Of a stretch of DNA of 64,000 nt, positions 1-11,540 are shown piece after piece. Source of the stretch: Forficula auricularia (Eukaryota; Arthropoda; Insecta; Dermaptera; Forficulidae); NCBI GenBank assembly GCA_024734495.1, contig JALMQS010000089.1, positions 1,545,990 to 1,609,989 on the forward strand, given 5' to 3'. Position numbers and translations under genes: made by a program. The notes below the pieces were generated by a model. That model worked only from the letters and a program-made list of their open reading frames with translations, had not been told where the DNA came from and made no database searches. Numbering within the stretch: the stretch's first letter is position 1; each line of letters begins with the position of its first letter.

Positions 1-530
1 AATTCCCTCGTTAATGTGTTAATTATTGTTTAATATATTAATGAGAAAATTAACTTCACTATAAAAGAAAGAGTAACAGGGTTCACTTTTAAACTTTTTT
101 CACTATGTTCTAAAAGTTAATAAAATAATATACCTACAAATATATTTGTTTTGGTTTTTAACAGATAAGAATTAAAATCATATATTTTTTTAAAATATCG
201 TACCTACAAACGTTTTAGCTACAAAAGTAAACTTTTTTTATGAAATATAAATTTTTCGGATGGCTGTCGATAAACCTATCGTAATTTCTTACCTTAATTT
301 CAAAGACAAAATTCATGTTGACTTGTGTAATCTTTATAAATAATCATCTGAATTATTTTTATAAAAATTTTTATTTTTTTTATAAAAAATAAATTTTGGA
401 CCCCTCAGAAAACTTATTTTCTGAAGTTTAAATTAAGCTCAAGGTGGCATTTCTGTTAGATTTTTTAAACGAAACCGAACTACTTGACCCATCTAATGAT
501 TAGAGACCGGATTTCTTATGCAGTAAAAAC
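1..530. other. AT-rich intergenic sequence
   Basis: No gene or element could be identified. There are short A/T runs and a few copies of a tacctacaaa word, but no open frame or terminal repeat that I can support. Confidence 0.6.
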
Positions 531-1194
531 TTCCAAAATATGCCATAAAATATGCAAAGTTAAAAAGGCTGAAATATGCAAGTAATATGCAGAATACGTT
601 GAAATATGCAAATATATGCAATAAAATTGGCAAAATAAATAAAAATTAATATTGAAGACAAAAAGTCTATGTAATTGAAGAAGTGCAAGAAATAAAAATG
701 ATAAATTAAGCTATAGACACCAAGTGTCAAATATGTACTTTTATTGAGTAAACATTTTCACAAAATTCTCATTTCATTTAATATATTAAAAAAATCTTTA
801 AACTCAAAGAAATATTAGAGGGGTGTACTTGAATAAAATCAACATAATAAATATAATAATGTTTCAAAAAAATACGGGGGGTAGTTTTAACAGACACGAT
901 TGTATTTTATTGCTTTTATTTTTATTTTTGTATATTAACAAGTTTTCTTATTGACGTACAAATAATAAAAATTAATAAAATAAATGCAAAAATTTGTCCG
1001 CCTATAATCTGATCACGACACTAATTTACACACACACGAACGAAATTGAAAAAAATGATAAATGGCCAAAATGGGCTATAGTTACCGAAGGCCATTAAAA
1101 AAAAATAATAATAATAAAGAAATAATTAACAATGGATCTCAAAATAATTAAAATTTGATTGTAATTGTGAATAATTTATGTTTGCAAGTATTTT

Positions 1195-1232
1195 TTAACT
1201 GACTTCAAAAAGGAGGAGGTTCTCTATTCGAT

Positions 1233-1264
<32 letters not shown>

Positions 1265-1786
1265 GTGCCTATGTTACCTCATATCTCCGCCAATTGTCAA
1301 CCGATTTTGAAAATTTTTTTTGCATTGGGTCCAGTCTAGCTTCCGATTGGTCCCATTTTTTTTTCGATTTTTTTTCATGGGTATTAGACCTTTTTTATTA
1401 GGTTTGTTTAGACCTAACCTCTTGTTTATGAACCGATTTCGATGGTTCTTTTATCCGAAAGGTGTCTTAGGGATGGTGTCATATTAATTTGGTCAAGTTC
1501 TGATGATATAATCACTATTAATAACATCACTAAAAAGAGAAAAATAAAAATTTTAAGAAAAAATAAAACCGACTTTCAAAAAATTAAATGCAACAAATAT
1601 AGAAATACACTAAAAGGTATAAAAATAATTATCTTATTTAGTTACAACTAAACGACGAAATATTAACACGAAATTACTTTTTGAAGTTGGTGCCAAACAT
1701 ATACCTTTTATGAATCGCACTCGACGGATCTTACTTAGTACGTTTGGCGGGTACGCTCGCTTATAGGTATAGTTTGTCGAAAACCG

Positions 1787-1842
<56 letters not shown>

Positions 1843-2009
1843 AAAAAAAAAAAGTAATTTCGTGTTAATATTTCGTCGTTTAGTTGTAAATTCAAATAAG
1901 ATAATAATTATTTTATACCTTTTAGTGTATTTTTATATTTGTTGCATTTAATTTTTTGAAGTCGGTTTTTATTTTTTTCTTAAAATTTTTCTAAATTATT
2001 TTCATCTTA
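1195..2009. repeat. Family B repeat, copy 1
   Basis: The repeat starts with actgacttcaaaaaggagg and contains inverted arms around 1642-1690 and 1853-1887 (ctaaacgacgaaatatta and its complement). Further copies are at 19120-20055, 47479-49075 and 49940-50292. It has inserted into the hAT remnant, directly at the broken transposase frame. The sequence recalls an interspersed repeat seen in moths and other insects, but I cannot name it. Confidence 0.7.
1788..1853. repeat. (CA)n microsatellite followed by poly-A
   Basis: About 25 CA units are followed by a 15-16 base A run. It sits in the loop between the two inverted arms of the family B repeat. Confidence 0.95.
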
Positions 2010-2221
2010 TTATGTCTACGGTCACTTAAAATTGATTTAAACGATGAAAAGGAGGGCTCCACATCCTCAGATGTAATGGGTGCAAATTTAAAGGAACTTT
2101 CAATATATATTTCTTCATCTTTTTCATTCTTTTTCCGAAAATTTACTTTTAAAAAATCTGCATTTGGTGCGAAATAGGCTATATTTGACAAAAAATCCTT
2201 CAAATATGCAATTTCATGCAA
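2010..2221 (-). pseudogene. hAT transposase C-terminal fragment
   Basis: This - strand frame reads about 70 residues. Its end matches a pattern I associate with hAT-type transposase C-termini in insects: PITSEDV, then PSFSSFKSILSDRRHN. In those proteins the region sits next to the dimerisation segment and usually continues with a few more helices. Here it stops just after DRRHN, where the family B repeat begins, so the gene is broken. The upstream side runs into atatgca subterminal repeats, which suggests an internally deleted element. It is not a host gene. The assignment rests on recognising this short motif by eye. Confidence 0.45.
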
Positions 2222-2400
2222 TATTATTTAAATATGCAATTTTATGCAATATTACTCAAGTATGAAAAATATGCAGTATAAAATTTAACCCACAATATCC
2301 TAGATGTATGATTCGGATAGATAATTGATCCCCTGGGTCGTATGTGGCGGCAAACAAAATATGCAATTGCATAGGAATCCTCTACTAATGATCAAGCGCA

Positions 2401-3173
2401 CAAGACATTTTTTCTATGAAAAACAGAAGATCTTATATGTTGAAAAATAAAAGATAGATAGATTAAAATATTTCACCAAGAACCCACACCCTTCTCCCTT
2501 TATCAAAAAAGATTATACTTAAATTGATTCAGAGTCGGAAATATATGTAAAGCTGGAATTGAAGGTTATTGAATATGGACAATATGAAAGCAGAAAAAGA
2601 ATTCCAGTCTCTAAAAGTCATAAAAGAATTGACAAATTATTTATCGGTTCATTTTGTTTTTAATTTGGCATCGAAATGCTATTTAATGTATGCAAATTAT
2701 CTGGCTAATGTTATTTAAGTTCCAATAGAATATACATATATTTGCATTGGCCATGTTGTGACGGCCATGTCCACAGCTAGCAAATTGTTATAGAATTCCA
2801 TTCTTTCTCAGCTTAAGGTTTTGGTGATTAGATTGAAATTTTTTCTGGCAAAATCACTCAGTGGGGGGTAGTGGAATAGATAATAATCTTCACACGTAAG
2901 TACGGTCGGCCAGCGAAAACATCTGGCTGACTCGAGTATTAAATTCGATCACATTTCACATATTTCCAATTTTATTTTCACTTGACTTTGGAAATGTCTG
3001 AAACGTGGCAAAAATTAATTTCATGTAATTTCATGCCCGGCCTGTATGTCTCTATGCCAATACACAAGCAATAATATATGAATGGAAAGTAGCAGAAAGT
3101 TTGTTCTAGTACCATTTTTATTTTCAAAATATATTTTCAACTTTCTATCTTCAAAACTTCCTCTGTATATCTG
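2401..3173. other. Unassigned AT-rich sequence
   Basis: Nothing that I can support as a gene or an element. Confidence 0.5.
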
Positions 3174-3778
3174 TTGCAGTAAAAATCCGTTTTTGGAAAG
3201 AACGGGTTCTTACTAGTTAAAACGCGGTTCACTGAATACCTTTGTGGCAACTAGAGCTTACTGATTGATGTTAGTTGAGTTTGGTTCAAAGGTCTAGAAT
3301 CTTCATTTTTGAACTTCCGCCTGATTTCGGTGTTTATTTTCAAAATTTTTTAAAAGAAAATGTTAAAAATTAGAAGCAAAGTTGTAGAGGACGTAATTTT
3401 TGACATTTTCGTTTAAAATTGTTTGAAAATAAACACCGAAAATCAGGTGGAAGGTCAAAAATGAAGATTCTAGACCAGTGGTTCCAAAAAAAATCTGTAA
3501 AATATGTACAAAACTGCTTTATTCTCGTCAAATTATTAATTTTTGTTTCAAATTAAAATTATGCATACAATGAAAATGAAAAAGGGAGCGATAGGAAAAA
3601 GTTAGTCAACCTCCAAAAGAAAGCGAGATGGGCCACAAAAGATTGGGAATCACTGTTCTAGACCTTGAACCAAACTCAACCTCATCAGTAAACTCTAGTT
3701 GCCACAAAGGTATTTAGTCAAACGGGCTTTTAATCTAGTAAGAATCCGTTCTTACTAAAAAGCGGGTTTTTACTGGAA
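3174..3778. repeat. Foldback family F, copy 1
   Basis: Long inverted arms start with gcagtaaaaatccg and end with cgggtttttactgg. The arms share the words acctgatttcggtgtttatt and ctagaatcttcatttttga in inverted orientation. A related copy lies at 6309-6702. A small hAT-like MITE has inserted into the right arm at 3476-3655. No coding capacity. Confidence 0.8.
3476..3655. mobile_element. hAT-like MITE with 8-bp target duplication
   Basis: This 180 bp insertion begins CAGTGGTTCC and ends GGGAATCACTG, an imperfect terminal inverted repeat of hAT type. It is flanked on both sides by the 8-bp duplication ttctagac (3468-3475 and 3656-3663). It interrupts the arm of foldback F. No coding sequence. 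Confidence 0.85.
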
Positions 3779-3828
3779 AATAATATCTATTTGATAGAGA
3801 TTTTCTTTAGGAGACGGACTGGTATAAA

Positions 3829-4132
3829 TATGTAATTGGATGTTGATGAAAGCAGTCCACGGTAATAAAAAACCGACTATAGAGGTTTTATTATTTTACA
3901 TTTATTTAAAGAACCGACGTTCGCCGCTCTCTCTTCTTCAGGTAATATAATGAAAGTAGTTCAAAAACTATTTTTTGAACTACTTTCATTGACTTTTTTG
4001 TTACCCTGAAGAAGGAGAGAATAAATCTCCGAAACGTCGGTTTAACAAATAAAATGCAAAAAATAATAAAACCTCTATAGTCTTATTTTTTACAACCAGC
4101 GTGGACTGCTTTCATCAACATCCAATTACATA
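3829..4132. repeat. Foldback family E with hammerhead-like core
   Basis: The inverted arms are atgtaattggatgttgatg at 3829 and its complement ending at 4132. The centre is a perfect hairpin (3951-3990). The right arm carries an intact hammerhead-like core at 4006-4038. The left arm has a matching copy that has lost one A of the GAAA. Related arms occur at 32460-32640, 34735 and 36943-37105. Confidence 0.8.
4006..4038 (+). ncRNA. Hammerhead-ribozyme-like motif
   Basis: The core reads CTGAAGA, one extra A, a 5-bp stem (GGAGA/TCTCC), GAA, ACGT, then C. Flanking sequence forms helix I: TTTGTT-ACC upstream pairs with GGT-TT-AACAAA downstream, leaving a two-base bulge. The core fits the hammerhead consensus CUGANGA...GAAA, with cleavage expected after the C at 4038. 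The self-complementary ACGT would form helix III only between two molecules or arms. Activity is inferred, not shown. Confidence 0.55.
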
Positions 4133-4344
4133 ATATCTATTGTTTGGAAAGACCTTTTTTTAAACAATGTCAGCTTTATTTTACTTTACATGCAATTCCT
4201 TGTGTATACATTTCGTATGGTTGATTTCAATATCCAGAAGTAAACATTCATTTTATATTATCTTTTGATTCATTTCAATATTGTATTAATCCTCTTTTAT
4301 TGAAGTTCTCTTCTATTTTGTATGATTTGGTTTCTTTTTGTTGA

Positions 4345-4379
4345 CTGAAGATGGCTCATAGTTTCGGCCGAAACATGTA
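4345..4379 (+). ncRNA. Hammerhead-like motif, ACATGT variant
   Basis: CTGAAGA is followed by T, a GGC/GCC stem with a long loop, GAA, the palindrome ACATGT, then A. The core residues are intact but helix II is short. It lies in a single-armed repeat just left of a TIR transposon. Confidence 0.4.
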
Positions 4380-4394
4380 AAATCTGTGATATTA

Positions 4395-5413
4395 AGGTAA
4401 AAGCACCAGTAGTTGGCCATGTACCAGTAACTGGCCACTTGCAAGGAAAGTGCAAAAAAAGAATCCTATTGCTTATCCATTTTTGAAAAATAGTGCTATT
4501 ATATAATAGCTCATGCCTTCTGTGTGGAAGATCCGGAGTCGCAAAGGATTGGGAGCACAATAGAGGTCATTTCTTTGGGAGATTTAGCGTCGTTCGTCCA
4601 TTTTGCCTAATTTCTTAACCATTGTGGTAAGCAAGTTGCCCTATCTTAAAGAAGTTATCCACTGAAATAACTTTTTAAATGTTATTGGCCGGGGCGGCCA
4701 CATATACTGGGGTCATTCTTTAAAATTTAATTCAGCTAAGAATAGTGTGGAAAATTAATTTCCAGTCATAAAATAGCTCATAGCACTAAATTTGGATGCA
4801 CTAGGATTAATAATTCCAGTAGTTGGCCACCTGGCCAATTACTAGTGCATTCGCGGCCAATTATTGGAACCGGAAAGTGCTTCTAGAATGTTTAATTGGA
4901 GCTAAAAGAGCACATTACATTTCCACTGTTGAAGTTTTGTGAAATCAAACAATTAATAATCAATGATTTACAGAAGTAGACAAAAAAGAAGGATCTTAAA
5001 ATAACATTAGCAATACGAACATGGTTAGGAATATTGATAGTGAATTAGTACCGTAAGAGAAGGTTTAAGGAATTAATAAAAAAGAAAAAATACAAAACAT
5101 GGCCAACTACTGAATCTTTTGATTTCTAATGTGGCCAGCTACTGGTGCAAAAAATGTGCCTTAGAAAAAAAATAATTCCTCTTTATGTGATTCCCCTAGT
5201 AGCACAATGTTTCAAACTATATAGTGCCTATATAGATTTCGAGATTTAGGGTCATTATTCTAAAATGTAATTTTTTTCTCGTTAGTTAAGAAGAACCATT
5301 TCATATTTTTTACTGATTAAAACAGCGATCACTTCAAGATTGAAGCTTAAGCACGAGATATTAGATGGTAAAATTGCTCTAAAGTGGTCAACTATATATA
5401 GGTGGTTTTACCT
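4395..5413. mobile_element. TIR transposon with TA target site
   Basis: About 1.02 kb is bounded by inverted ends AGGTAAAAGCACC and its near complement GGTGGTTTTACCT, each next to TA (4393-4394 and 5414-5415). TA duplication and this size suggest a non-autonomous Tc1/mariner/pogo-type element. The interior repeats the words gtagttggccac and actactgg several times near both ends. No transposase frame remains. Confidence 0.6.
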
Positions 5414-6300
5414 TATGTTATCTGAGTAATAAAGTGAGAAATTTTCTAACAAGAAAAATTCTTTATTTTATTTTGCTACGAGAACACACCAGTCTTTCTT
5501 GGATTTTAAATACCTCATTTTTTTTTAAATTCTAATATATAATTTACCATTTCAAGCGTTTATTTTCTTAAATGTTTTGCTTCACAGATAAAAGCTGGCC
5601 AAGCTGATGATAATATTTTTATATTATTTTTCAATAATCTAATAATTAAGGAGGAAAAACAGCTCGTTATTCAATACACCTGTTGAAGTGAATAATACCG
5701 AGCAAGTATACTTTTCTCTTTTTCTCTAGATGGAAAGTCTGCACTTCCAAGTTAAAAGAATTTCGAAACAGTTTATTTCCAAAAACAATTTTACGATCAA
5801 AGTACATATCATATATATTATTGAATTTTGATTATAATATTAACTTCTATATGTTGAAACTTAATGATGTCATCAATAGTGTAATATTTGAATTAATATT
5901 AGCCGACTAATCGAAAAATAGCTTGTTTTTTTACATTTCAAAAACAATAATACTTTCCTAACTCTTTTAAAAAAATGTTTTATTCATCTCCAATAATTTT
6001 ATTTTAACAAAATGTTAATTTAAAATACATTTAATGAATTTATTGAAAGTGGAAAACCTTCATATTCTCGTATACTTATCCAATGATCAAGTTCAAGGAA
6101 ATTTTTTTATTAATTATTTGATTTAATCAAGCTATATGAAATTTGATTCAGGATTAGGTCAAGGAAATGATGTTTAACAAATAAATAACCTTGGATAAAG
6201 TCTCTAAATTATTTATTTAAAATTTTTAGTCTTTCATTCCGAAACAGTTAAAAAATAGAACAATTTTAAGATCCTCGGCTTTTTGTACTAGCACTGTGTA
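5414..6300. other. AT-rich sequence without identified features
   Basis: No open frame or paired terminal repeat that I can support. 5416-5500 continues the repeat interrupted by the TIR element to the left. Confidence 0.5.
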
Positions 6301-6308
6301 TATTTTGG

Positions 6309-6702
6309 GGTAAAAACCAGATTTTTAGTTAAAACGCGTTTCACTGAATACCTTTCTTTGTGGCAACTAGAATTTACTGATGTTGGTTGAGTTTGGTTCA
6401 AAGTTCTAGAATCTTCATTTTTGACCTTCCACCTGATTTTCGGTATTTATTTTCAAAAAATATTAAACGAAAATGTCAAAAATTATATCCTCTACAACTT
6501 TGACGATAATTTTTGACATTTTCATTTAAAAATTTTTGAAAATAAACACCCAAAATGAGGTGAAAGGTCATAAATGAAGATTCTAGACATTTGGACCAAA
6601 CTCAACCATCATCAGTAAATTCTAGTTGCCACAAAGATGTTTAGTCAAAAGCGTTTTAACTAGTAAGAACCGGTTCTTACTAAAAATGGGTTTTTACTGC
6701 AA
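6309..6702. repeat. Foldback family F, copy 2
   Basis: Inverted arms begin ggtaaaaaccag and end atgggtttttactgc. The middle contains inverted acctgattttcggtatttat and its partner. It is shorter than copy 1 because it lacks the hAT MITE. Confidence 0.8.
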
Positions 6703-6915
6703 CATATACAACTAAACACTAATTTTTTAAATTTTCTTTCGATTTGATAAGAGATATGACGTGGCTATTATCATTTATTATAGCTCCAACGTAAAAGAGA
6801 CAATTTTAATTTCATAGTGTTCTTGTCACTGCTTTGACTAATTTCAATTATTATTATTTTATTTACAATAAAATAATACCCAGAAAAAACACTTGCATAA
6901 AAAAAGGCCACGTTT

Positions 6916-7102
6916 TTTTTTTTTTTTTTTGGCTTTTCGGCCATGGTAGCCATAAGCCATTTACGATACTATTTATTTTTATTTTTAAATTTGTCTCTAC
7001 CTCGGGGGTCAGATTTTAGCCGGATGCCTCGAGCCGGATTCGAACTCGGGTCCTCTTGGTTAGCTGGCTGACATGCTACCGCCTAGCCTACCCGACCCCC
7101 CC
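6916..7102 (-). mobile_element. tRNA-derived SINE
   Basis: Read on the - strand, the element begins with a tRNA-like region in which the pol III A-box region (GGCTAGGCGGTAGCA) is followed by a B box (GTTCGAATCC). It ends in a poly-A tail, seen as T at 6913-6930. The target duplication aaggccacgttt flanks it (6904-6915 and 7103-7114). A related SINE lies at 25187-25360. The tRNA part is diverged and linked to a tail, so it is not a working tRNA gene. Confidence 0.85.
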
Positions 7103-7554
7103 AAGGCCACGTTTAATTAATAAAAACCGTTTGCCAAAAAATGTAGTGAGATCTAATGTTTTGCCAACTTTAACATAATCAATTTAGTAAATGAGTCGAG
7201 AATATAGTAACTTCAATTAAATCGAATGTTTTTCATTTAACATGTCCATCTACATTTATTGATTTCAGATTTTTAGTAGAAATTATTATCCTAAAAATTG
7301 GCTTTTACCCTTTAAATTATTATTATTGTTTGATAGGGCTTCCACTACTCCCTTTTAGCCCTTCTATTCTCTCTTATTATGATGTCCTGATATAGTAACA
7401 TAATTCGTGACATATCGTACACAACAATTCCTAAAAGTCATGTTTTTGGAAAATAATTTCAGCTAAAAATGTGAAATTAATAAAAATAGATGAACATGTA
7501 AAATGAAAAACATGCGTTTTAATTGAACATAGTTAATATACGGTATATTTTCCA

Positions 7555-7954
7555 CAGTGTCGTATTTCTAAATAGGCTAAGGGCCGGTTGTATGTCGCAA
7601 AGTAAATGCTTTTTACCACTAACACAGGGTAGATGGTAAATGGAGGGATTGGGATGGCCAATCAGATGCCAGAAACTGACAGTGCTCTGTGGTAAAAAGC
7701 ATTTACTTTGGGACATACAACCGGCCCTAAGTAGGCTGCAGCCTAGAGCGGAACATTTTCAGGGGCGGCAGATTGGCAATTTATTCAAAAGTTAAAATGA
7801 AATAGTTCAGACGTTAATAATATTTTCTGTACCAATTTAATGAACTCTATCCTTTTGTTGTATAAAACAAATGTATTAAGCAAATATATGAACTATAGAG
7901 GGGGCGGCAAATGAGCTTTAGCCTATAGGCGGCATACTCTTAAATCCGGCCCTG
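7555..7954. mobile_element. hAT element, non-autonomous
   Basis: The ends are CAGTGTCGTATTTCTAA and TTAAATCCGGCCCTG, imperfect hAT-type inverted repeats. The 8-bp duplication is attttcca at 7547-7554 and attctcca at 7955-7962, one mismatch. A Harbinger MITE has split it near the left end. Confidence 0.75.
7581..7727. mobile_element. PIF/Harbinger-type MITE
   Basis: This 147 bp element has inverted ends of about 39 bp starting GGGCCGGTTGTATGTC and a TAA duplication (7578-7580 and 7728-7730). A 3-bp TWA target and GGG-start ends are typical of PIF/Harbinger. A sister copy is at 47660-47809. Confidence 0.85.
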
Positions 7955-8079
7955 ATTCTCCATTTATTTACTAAATTGATCATGTTGAACTTGGCCGCAC
8001 ATTTGATCTTTCTACTTTGGCAAAAGGTTTCTATTAATCGAACTTGGCCTTTTTTTTACACAGGTGTTTTTGTTGGGCT

Positions 8080-8598
8080 AATATTTTTGTTTTAAATTTC
8101 TGTCTTATTAATTTCTCTAAGTAATACCTTGCTTTCTGTTCACTTTGAAACTTTTATTGAAAAATTATCAAAAAATAAATTTACTTCTTGTGTAGAGATT
8201 AAGATGACATTGGTTTGGTTTCGAAGCGAGTTGAATGAAGATCAGAATACTCTAAAAACATCCAGAAGTGGAAGAATATTAAAGCCACCAGATCGGTAGA
8301 GTTATAATTAAAAAAAAAGGGAAGATGTCTAGAGATTAAGATTGCATTGGTTTGAATATTATGCTTTTTTATTGTTAAGGATAAATAAATTGAATTGCTT
8401 CTTTCCAGTAATTTATTTTGTTATTCAAATGGTTAATCCAAATATTTCGAGAGCGCTCTCGGCATCTCTTCCTCAGTGGAAACCACTCCCCCACTATGGT
8501 TTTTGTTATTGTTATTTTGTAATTTCTTATGTTCTCAATAAACGTGTTGTTCTAATCATATTGACCTATTTGTGAACGTTTTACACTTTTTATTAGTG
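8080..8598. other. Unassigned sequence
   Basis: No supported gene. The word attaagatgacattggtttg at 8200 is partly repeated at 8336, so this may be an old duplicated repeat. A CAATAAA word at 8537 resembles a polyadenylation signal but has no linked gene. Confidence 0.4.
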
Positions 8599-8910
8599 AC
8601 AGGAGTTTTTTAACGGGTTATCTAGTGGTGTTTCACAAGTAAACAAAATAAAAATTAAAAAATATCTTTAATTATATTTTTGGAGATTTTTTCATTTTTC
8701 TCTATACATATTTCGAGTTCCGAGCCCAACATCAGGAGTTTAACTTAAATTTATCTTCAGTCTTTTGTTAAACTGCTGATGACGGGCTCGGAACCCGGAA
8801 TATGTATAGAGAAAAATAAAAAATCTCCAAAAATATAATTAAAGAAATTTTTTAATTTTTATTTTTTTACTTGTGAACACCACTATATAACCCGTTAAAA
8901 AACTCCTGTG
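8599..8910. repeat. Foldback family C with hammerhead-like core
   Basis: The arms acaggagttttttaacggg and its complement enclose inverted copies of a CTGATGA-stem-GAA motif. Related copies or fragments are at 28834-29012 and 31189-31285. The sequence tttaatatgtttcactataa that follows at 8911 recurs beside those copies, so the full family is somewhat longer. Confidence 0.8.
8776..8805 (+). ncRNA. Degenerate hammerhead-like motif
   Basis: CTGATGA is followed by a CGGG/CCCG stem, then GGAATATG where GAAATATG would be expected. The opposite arm of the foldback (near 8733-8757, - strand) has GAAA but CTGATGT. Each arm has lost one core base, so neither copy should be active. Confidence 0.35.
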
Positions 8911-9330
8911 TTTAATATGTTTCACTATAAACCAGCACCGCTTTCCCTAAATGTTCTTATTAGTGTATCATACTAAATGAAATTCTAGGCCTGGACGCTT
9001 GTTTTTTTTATCAAAAGGTTGTAGATTTTCAGTCGAAGTCATTTGGAAAAGAGAAAACAGTTTTTATTAATCGAACTTGCCCTTTTTTTACCCATGTGAA
9101 TATGTTGGGATATATATTACTCAACAATGATTATAATAATTTTAACTGTTGCTTTAAAGTTGAAAGAAAAATGAAATTTTAAATATTTACTTGTTTGTTC
9201 ATAATCACAAATTTGGAGCCCCTTAAATGTAGTCAACTAAATAGACATAATAGGAAATCTTTTCCCTACCCTACAGGCAAAAAGAGAAAAACATAATTAT
9301 CTTGTTTAGGACAGTACTTAATGATTCGTA

Positions 9331-9470
9331 TATTATTTATTAAGATCAGGAACGAGGCTTGATGAATTCATGATGAAGATTTTTTATTTTTGAAAAATAA
9401 CCATCATTCTCAAAGGATTCCATCTTCCACCGGATTCATCAAGCCTCGTTCCTGATCTTATTAAATAATT
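9331..9470. repeat. Short foldback, 39-bp arms
   Basis: Arms of about 39 bp share aagatcaggaacgaggcttg and its complement around a 60 bp spacer. No coding content. Confidence 0.85.
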
Positions 9471-10351
9471 ATCTTGGCTGAATGAAAATTTTTATTTAAT
9501 GTATATGTATACGCATTGGCGTAGTTAGAGAGGGAAAAGGGGGTCAGTCCCCCCCATCTAAAAAACTCATTGCTCCCCATAGAAAAATCGAAACTCCATT
9601 ATTACGAGGCATCACTTACCATATGTATTTCACATTAAATTATTTCATTACTTCCAAAATTTATCAATTCTAGTAAAAAGTATAGTTGATCTCCAATCGG
9701 ATTACCGAAATTGAAACCTTGTGGTGGCTAATCAGCTGGCACTGCCGTGTCCACAGATAAATAATTAGTTTGGATGACAAATCAAAGAATTGAAAAAAAA
9801 TAAATACCCTATCTAGTGTTTTAACTGTCAATTGGTCTTTTATTATCCTATTAGACAAGTTATTATGTAATATTTTAATTTTGGAGGTCCATTCCAGAGT
9901 TATGAGCTTAAAAGTTTCTCGTAGAGTTCCGCCATTCTATAAAAAGAAACCATAGATGCGTCAGCCAATCAGCACTTGACCCCTTTTTTATTGCTAGGAT
10001 ATTGTGTAGAGGATAGTTAATTAGAAGTGTGGAATTAAATAATTATAAAAATATAGATAGTGTTTTTGACAAGACTTAGATTGTATTTTCATTCTCTTAC
10101 AAAGTTCTTAGAGAAAACTCAATGTCCGTACCGATTTACACTTGACCGCTTTTTTCTTTGTTCATTGTAATCGAGTTATTAAATAAAATTATTTCTCAAT
10201 ATTAGCAATTAATATTTATTTCAAGGATAAGTAAAATAAAACATTAAAATTAGGAAATTAATACCAATTCTTATATATAAATCTGGAATATATTATGAAA
10301 ATCATTATAATATAATTAATGGGATTTCACACTTTATCAAATCTTATTATA
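9471..10351. other. Unassigned AT-rich sequence
   Basis: No supported gene. One possible lone hAT-like end (cattggcgtagttagagagg, 9513) has no partner. Confidence 0.5.
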
Positions 10352-10377
10352 TCTTATTATATTAAACGAGCAATCCT

Positions 10378-10415
<38 letters not shown>

Positions 10416-11416
10416 AGAATCGGTTTCTCGAAAACGTTTATATCGATTTGGATGAAATTCACGGGTTAGAGGGTTTTTGGATTGACAATTCGATCTGTCA
10501 TGGTCTCATCTTCGGCTAAGTTGTTTTTGATGGGTTTTTTGTTAATTAAAATAATTAATCACAGGTGGTTCTCTCGATAAAAATATATAATTACACCTTT
10601 ATTTAATTTCCTTTTAATAATTAATTGGTTTTTAAATTTTAACTCCCACTAATAAATCATTATAAATATTATTATATATTAACATTAGGCAAATTAATTA
10701 ATTAGATTGGTGGGATGTAATCTCCGAAGTCGAAGCTCAAATAAAATGTATACGCTAATGCATGTAAAATAATTGGTTCAATAAAAAATTTATTATTATT
10801 AATTAATTAGATGAGAAGAAATTGATTGGATTATGGAATTGAAATAATTATCGGAAAAGAGGTTTTTTGTTTAATTAGTTTTTTCCTCTTATTAAAAACA
10901 AGGACTAAAAGATGATCAAGGACAGTCGATGGTGGAGAAGTAATCTCCGGAATCGAAGCTCAAAAACAATGTATGCATAAATTCATGTAAAATAATTGGT
11001 TTAATAAAATTTATAAAAAAAAAAAAATTAGATTAGAATAATTAATTAATTAGATAGCTGGTTCAAAAAATTGTCATTTAAATAAAAAAAAAATTAATTA
11101 GAGGTATTGAAGATGGAGAGGTAGAATTTAATGCTGAATTGATGGAAAGGCTGCCCCCAAAGATAAAGAAAACTATTAATCCGATTACATTGAATTGAAT
11201 TGGTGTTGAATTTTTGACGTTTCGATTATTTTTGGTAACAATTGCTGAAGACATGAAAGAATCGATTTAATACCAGGTCTCACTTTTGGGAAAAAAGTTT
11301 GATAAGTTTTTTAATGAAACTAATTATAAACAGGTGGTTGAATCAAAATAAAACAAATGGTTGATTAAATCAAAAACAAACACATGCATTACCGAGCATC
11401 GCTCGGTGTTCCAGGT
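10352..11416 (+). mobile_element. Helitron-like repeat D, copy 1
   Basis: Four copies share a 5' end TCTTATTATATTAAACGAGC and a 3' end with the hairpin ACCGAGCATCGCTCGGT followed by GTTCCAGGT. No terminal inverted repeat, a TC start and a hairpin about ten bases from the 3' end suggest a non-autonomous Helitron/Helentron. The terminal CTRR rule is not met cleanly, so the class is tentative. This copy holds a (TA)n tract at 10380-10411 and two copies of the segment around gaagtcgaagctcaaa. No Rep/helicase coding. Confidence 0.6.
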
Positions 11417-11540
11417 ACTAAGTTATTAAAAGTTAGTTTTATTCGTTGACTTAATGAACTATAATTTTTAAAGTCAGGAATAGATTTTTTAATAACTTTT
11501 AAGGAGTTCGGTGTTGGTTCTAGGTGAAACATTTTAATAT

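Larger units (their letters stand above)
535..2400. mobile_element. hAT transposon remnant with atatgca repeats
   Basis: Clusters of the word aaatatgca, in both orientations, lie near 535-615 and 2165-2370. This is the look of the subterminal repeats of insect hAT elements. Between them on the - strand lies a fragment resembling the C-terminal region of a hAT transposase. A second repeat (family B, with a CA microsatellite) has inserted into the middle. Exact termini and target duplication were not found, so the edges are approximate. Confidence 0.5.
6880..8076. repeat. Foldback family H with three nested insertions
   Basis: The outer arms (aaaaacacttgcataaaaaaaggcc at the left, its complement near 8045-8076 at the right) match a second copy at 52080-52650. 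Inside lie a SINE (6916-7102), a hAT element (7555-7954) and, within that, a Harbinger-type MITE (7581-7727). A detached piece of the same family is at 9059-9115. Confidence 0.8.

Noticed and set aside
1634..1837. Open frame encoding a Cys-Val repeat
   Set aside because: It is only the translation of the (CA)n microsatellite inside family B.
7020..7102. Functional tRNA gene
   Set aside because: The tRNA-like part continues into a SINE body with a poly-A tail and target duplication.
9513..9560. hAT terminus cattggcgtagttagagagg
   Set aside because: No matching right end or 8-bp duplication was found.
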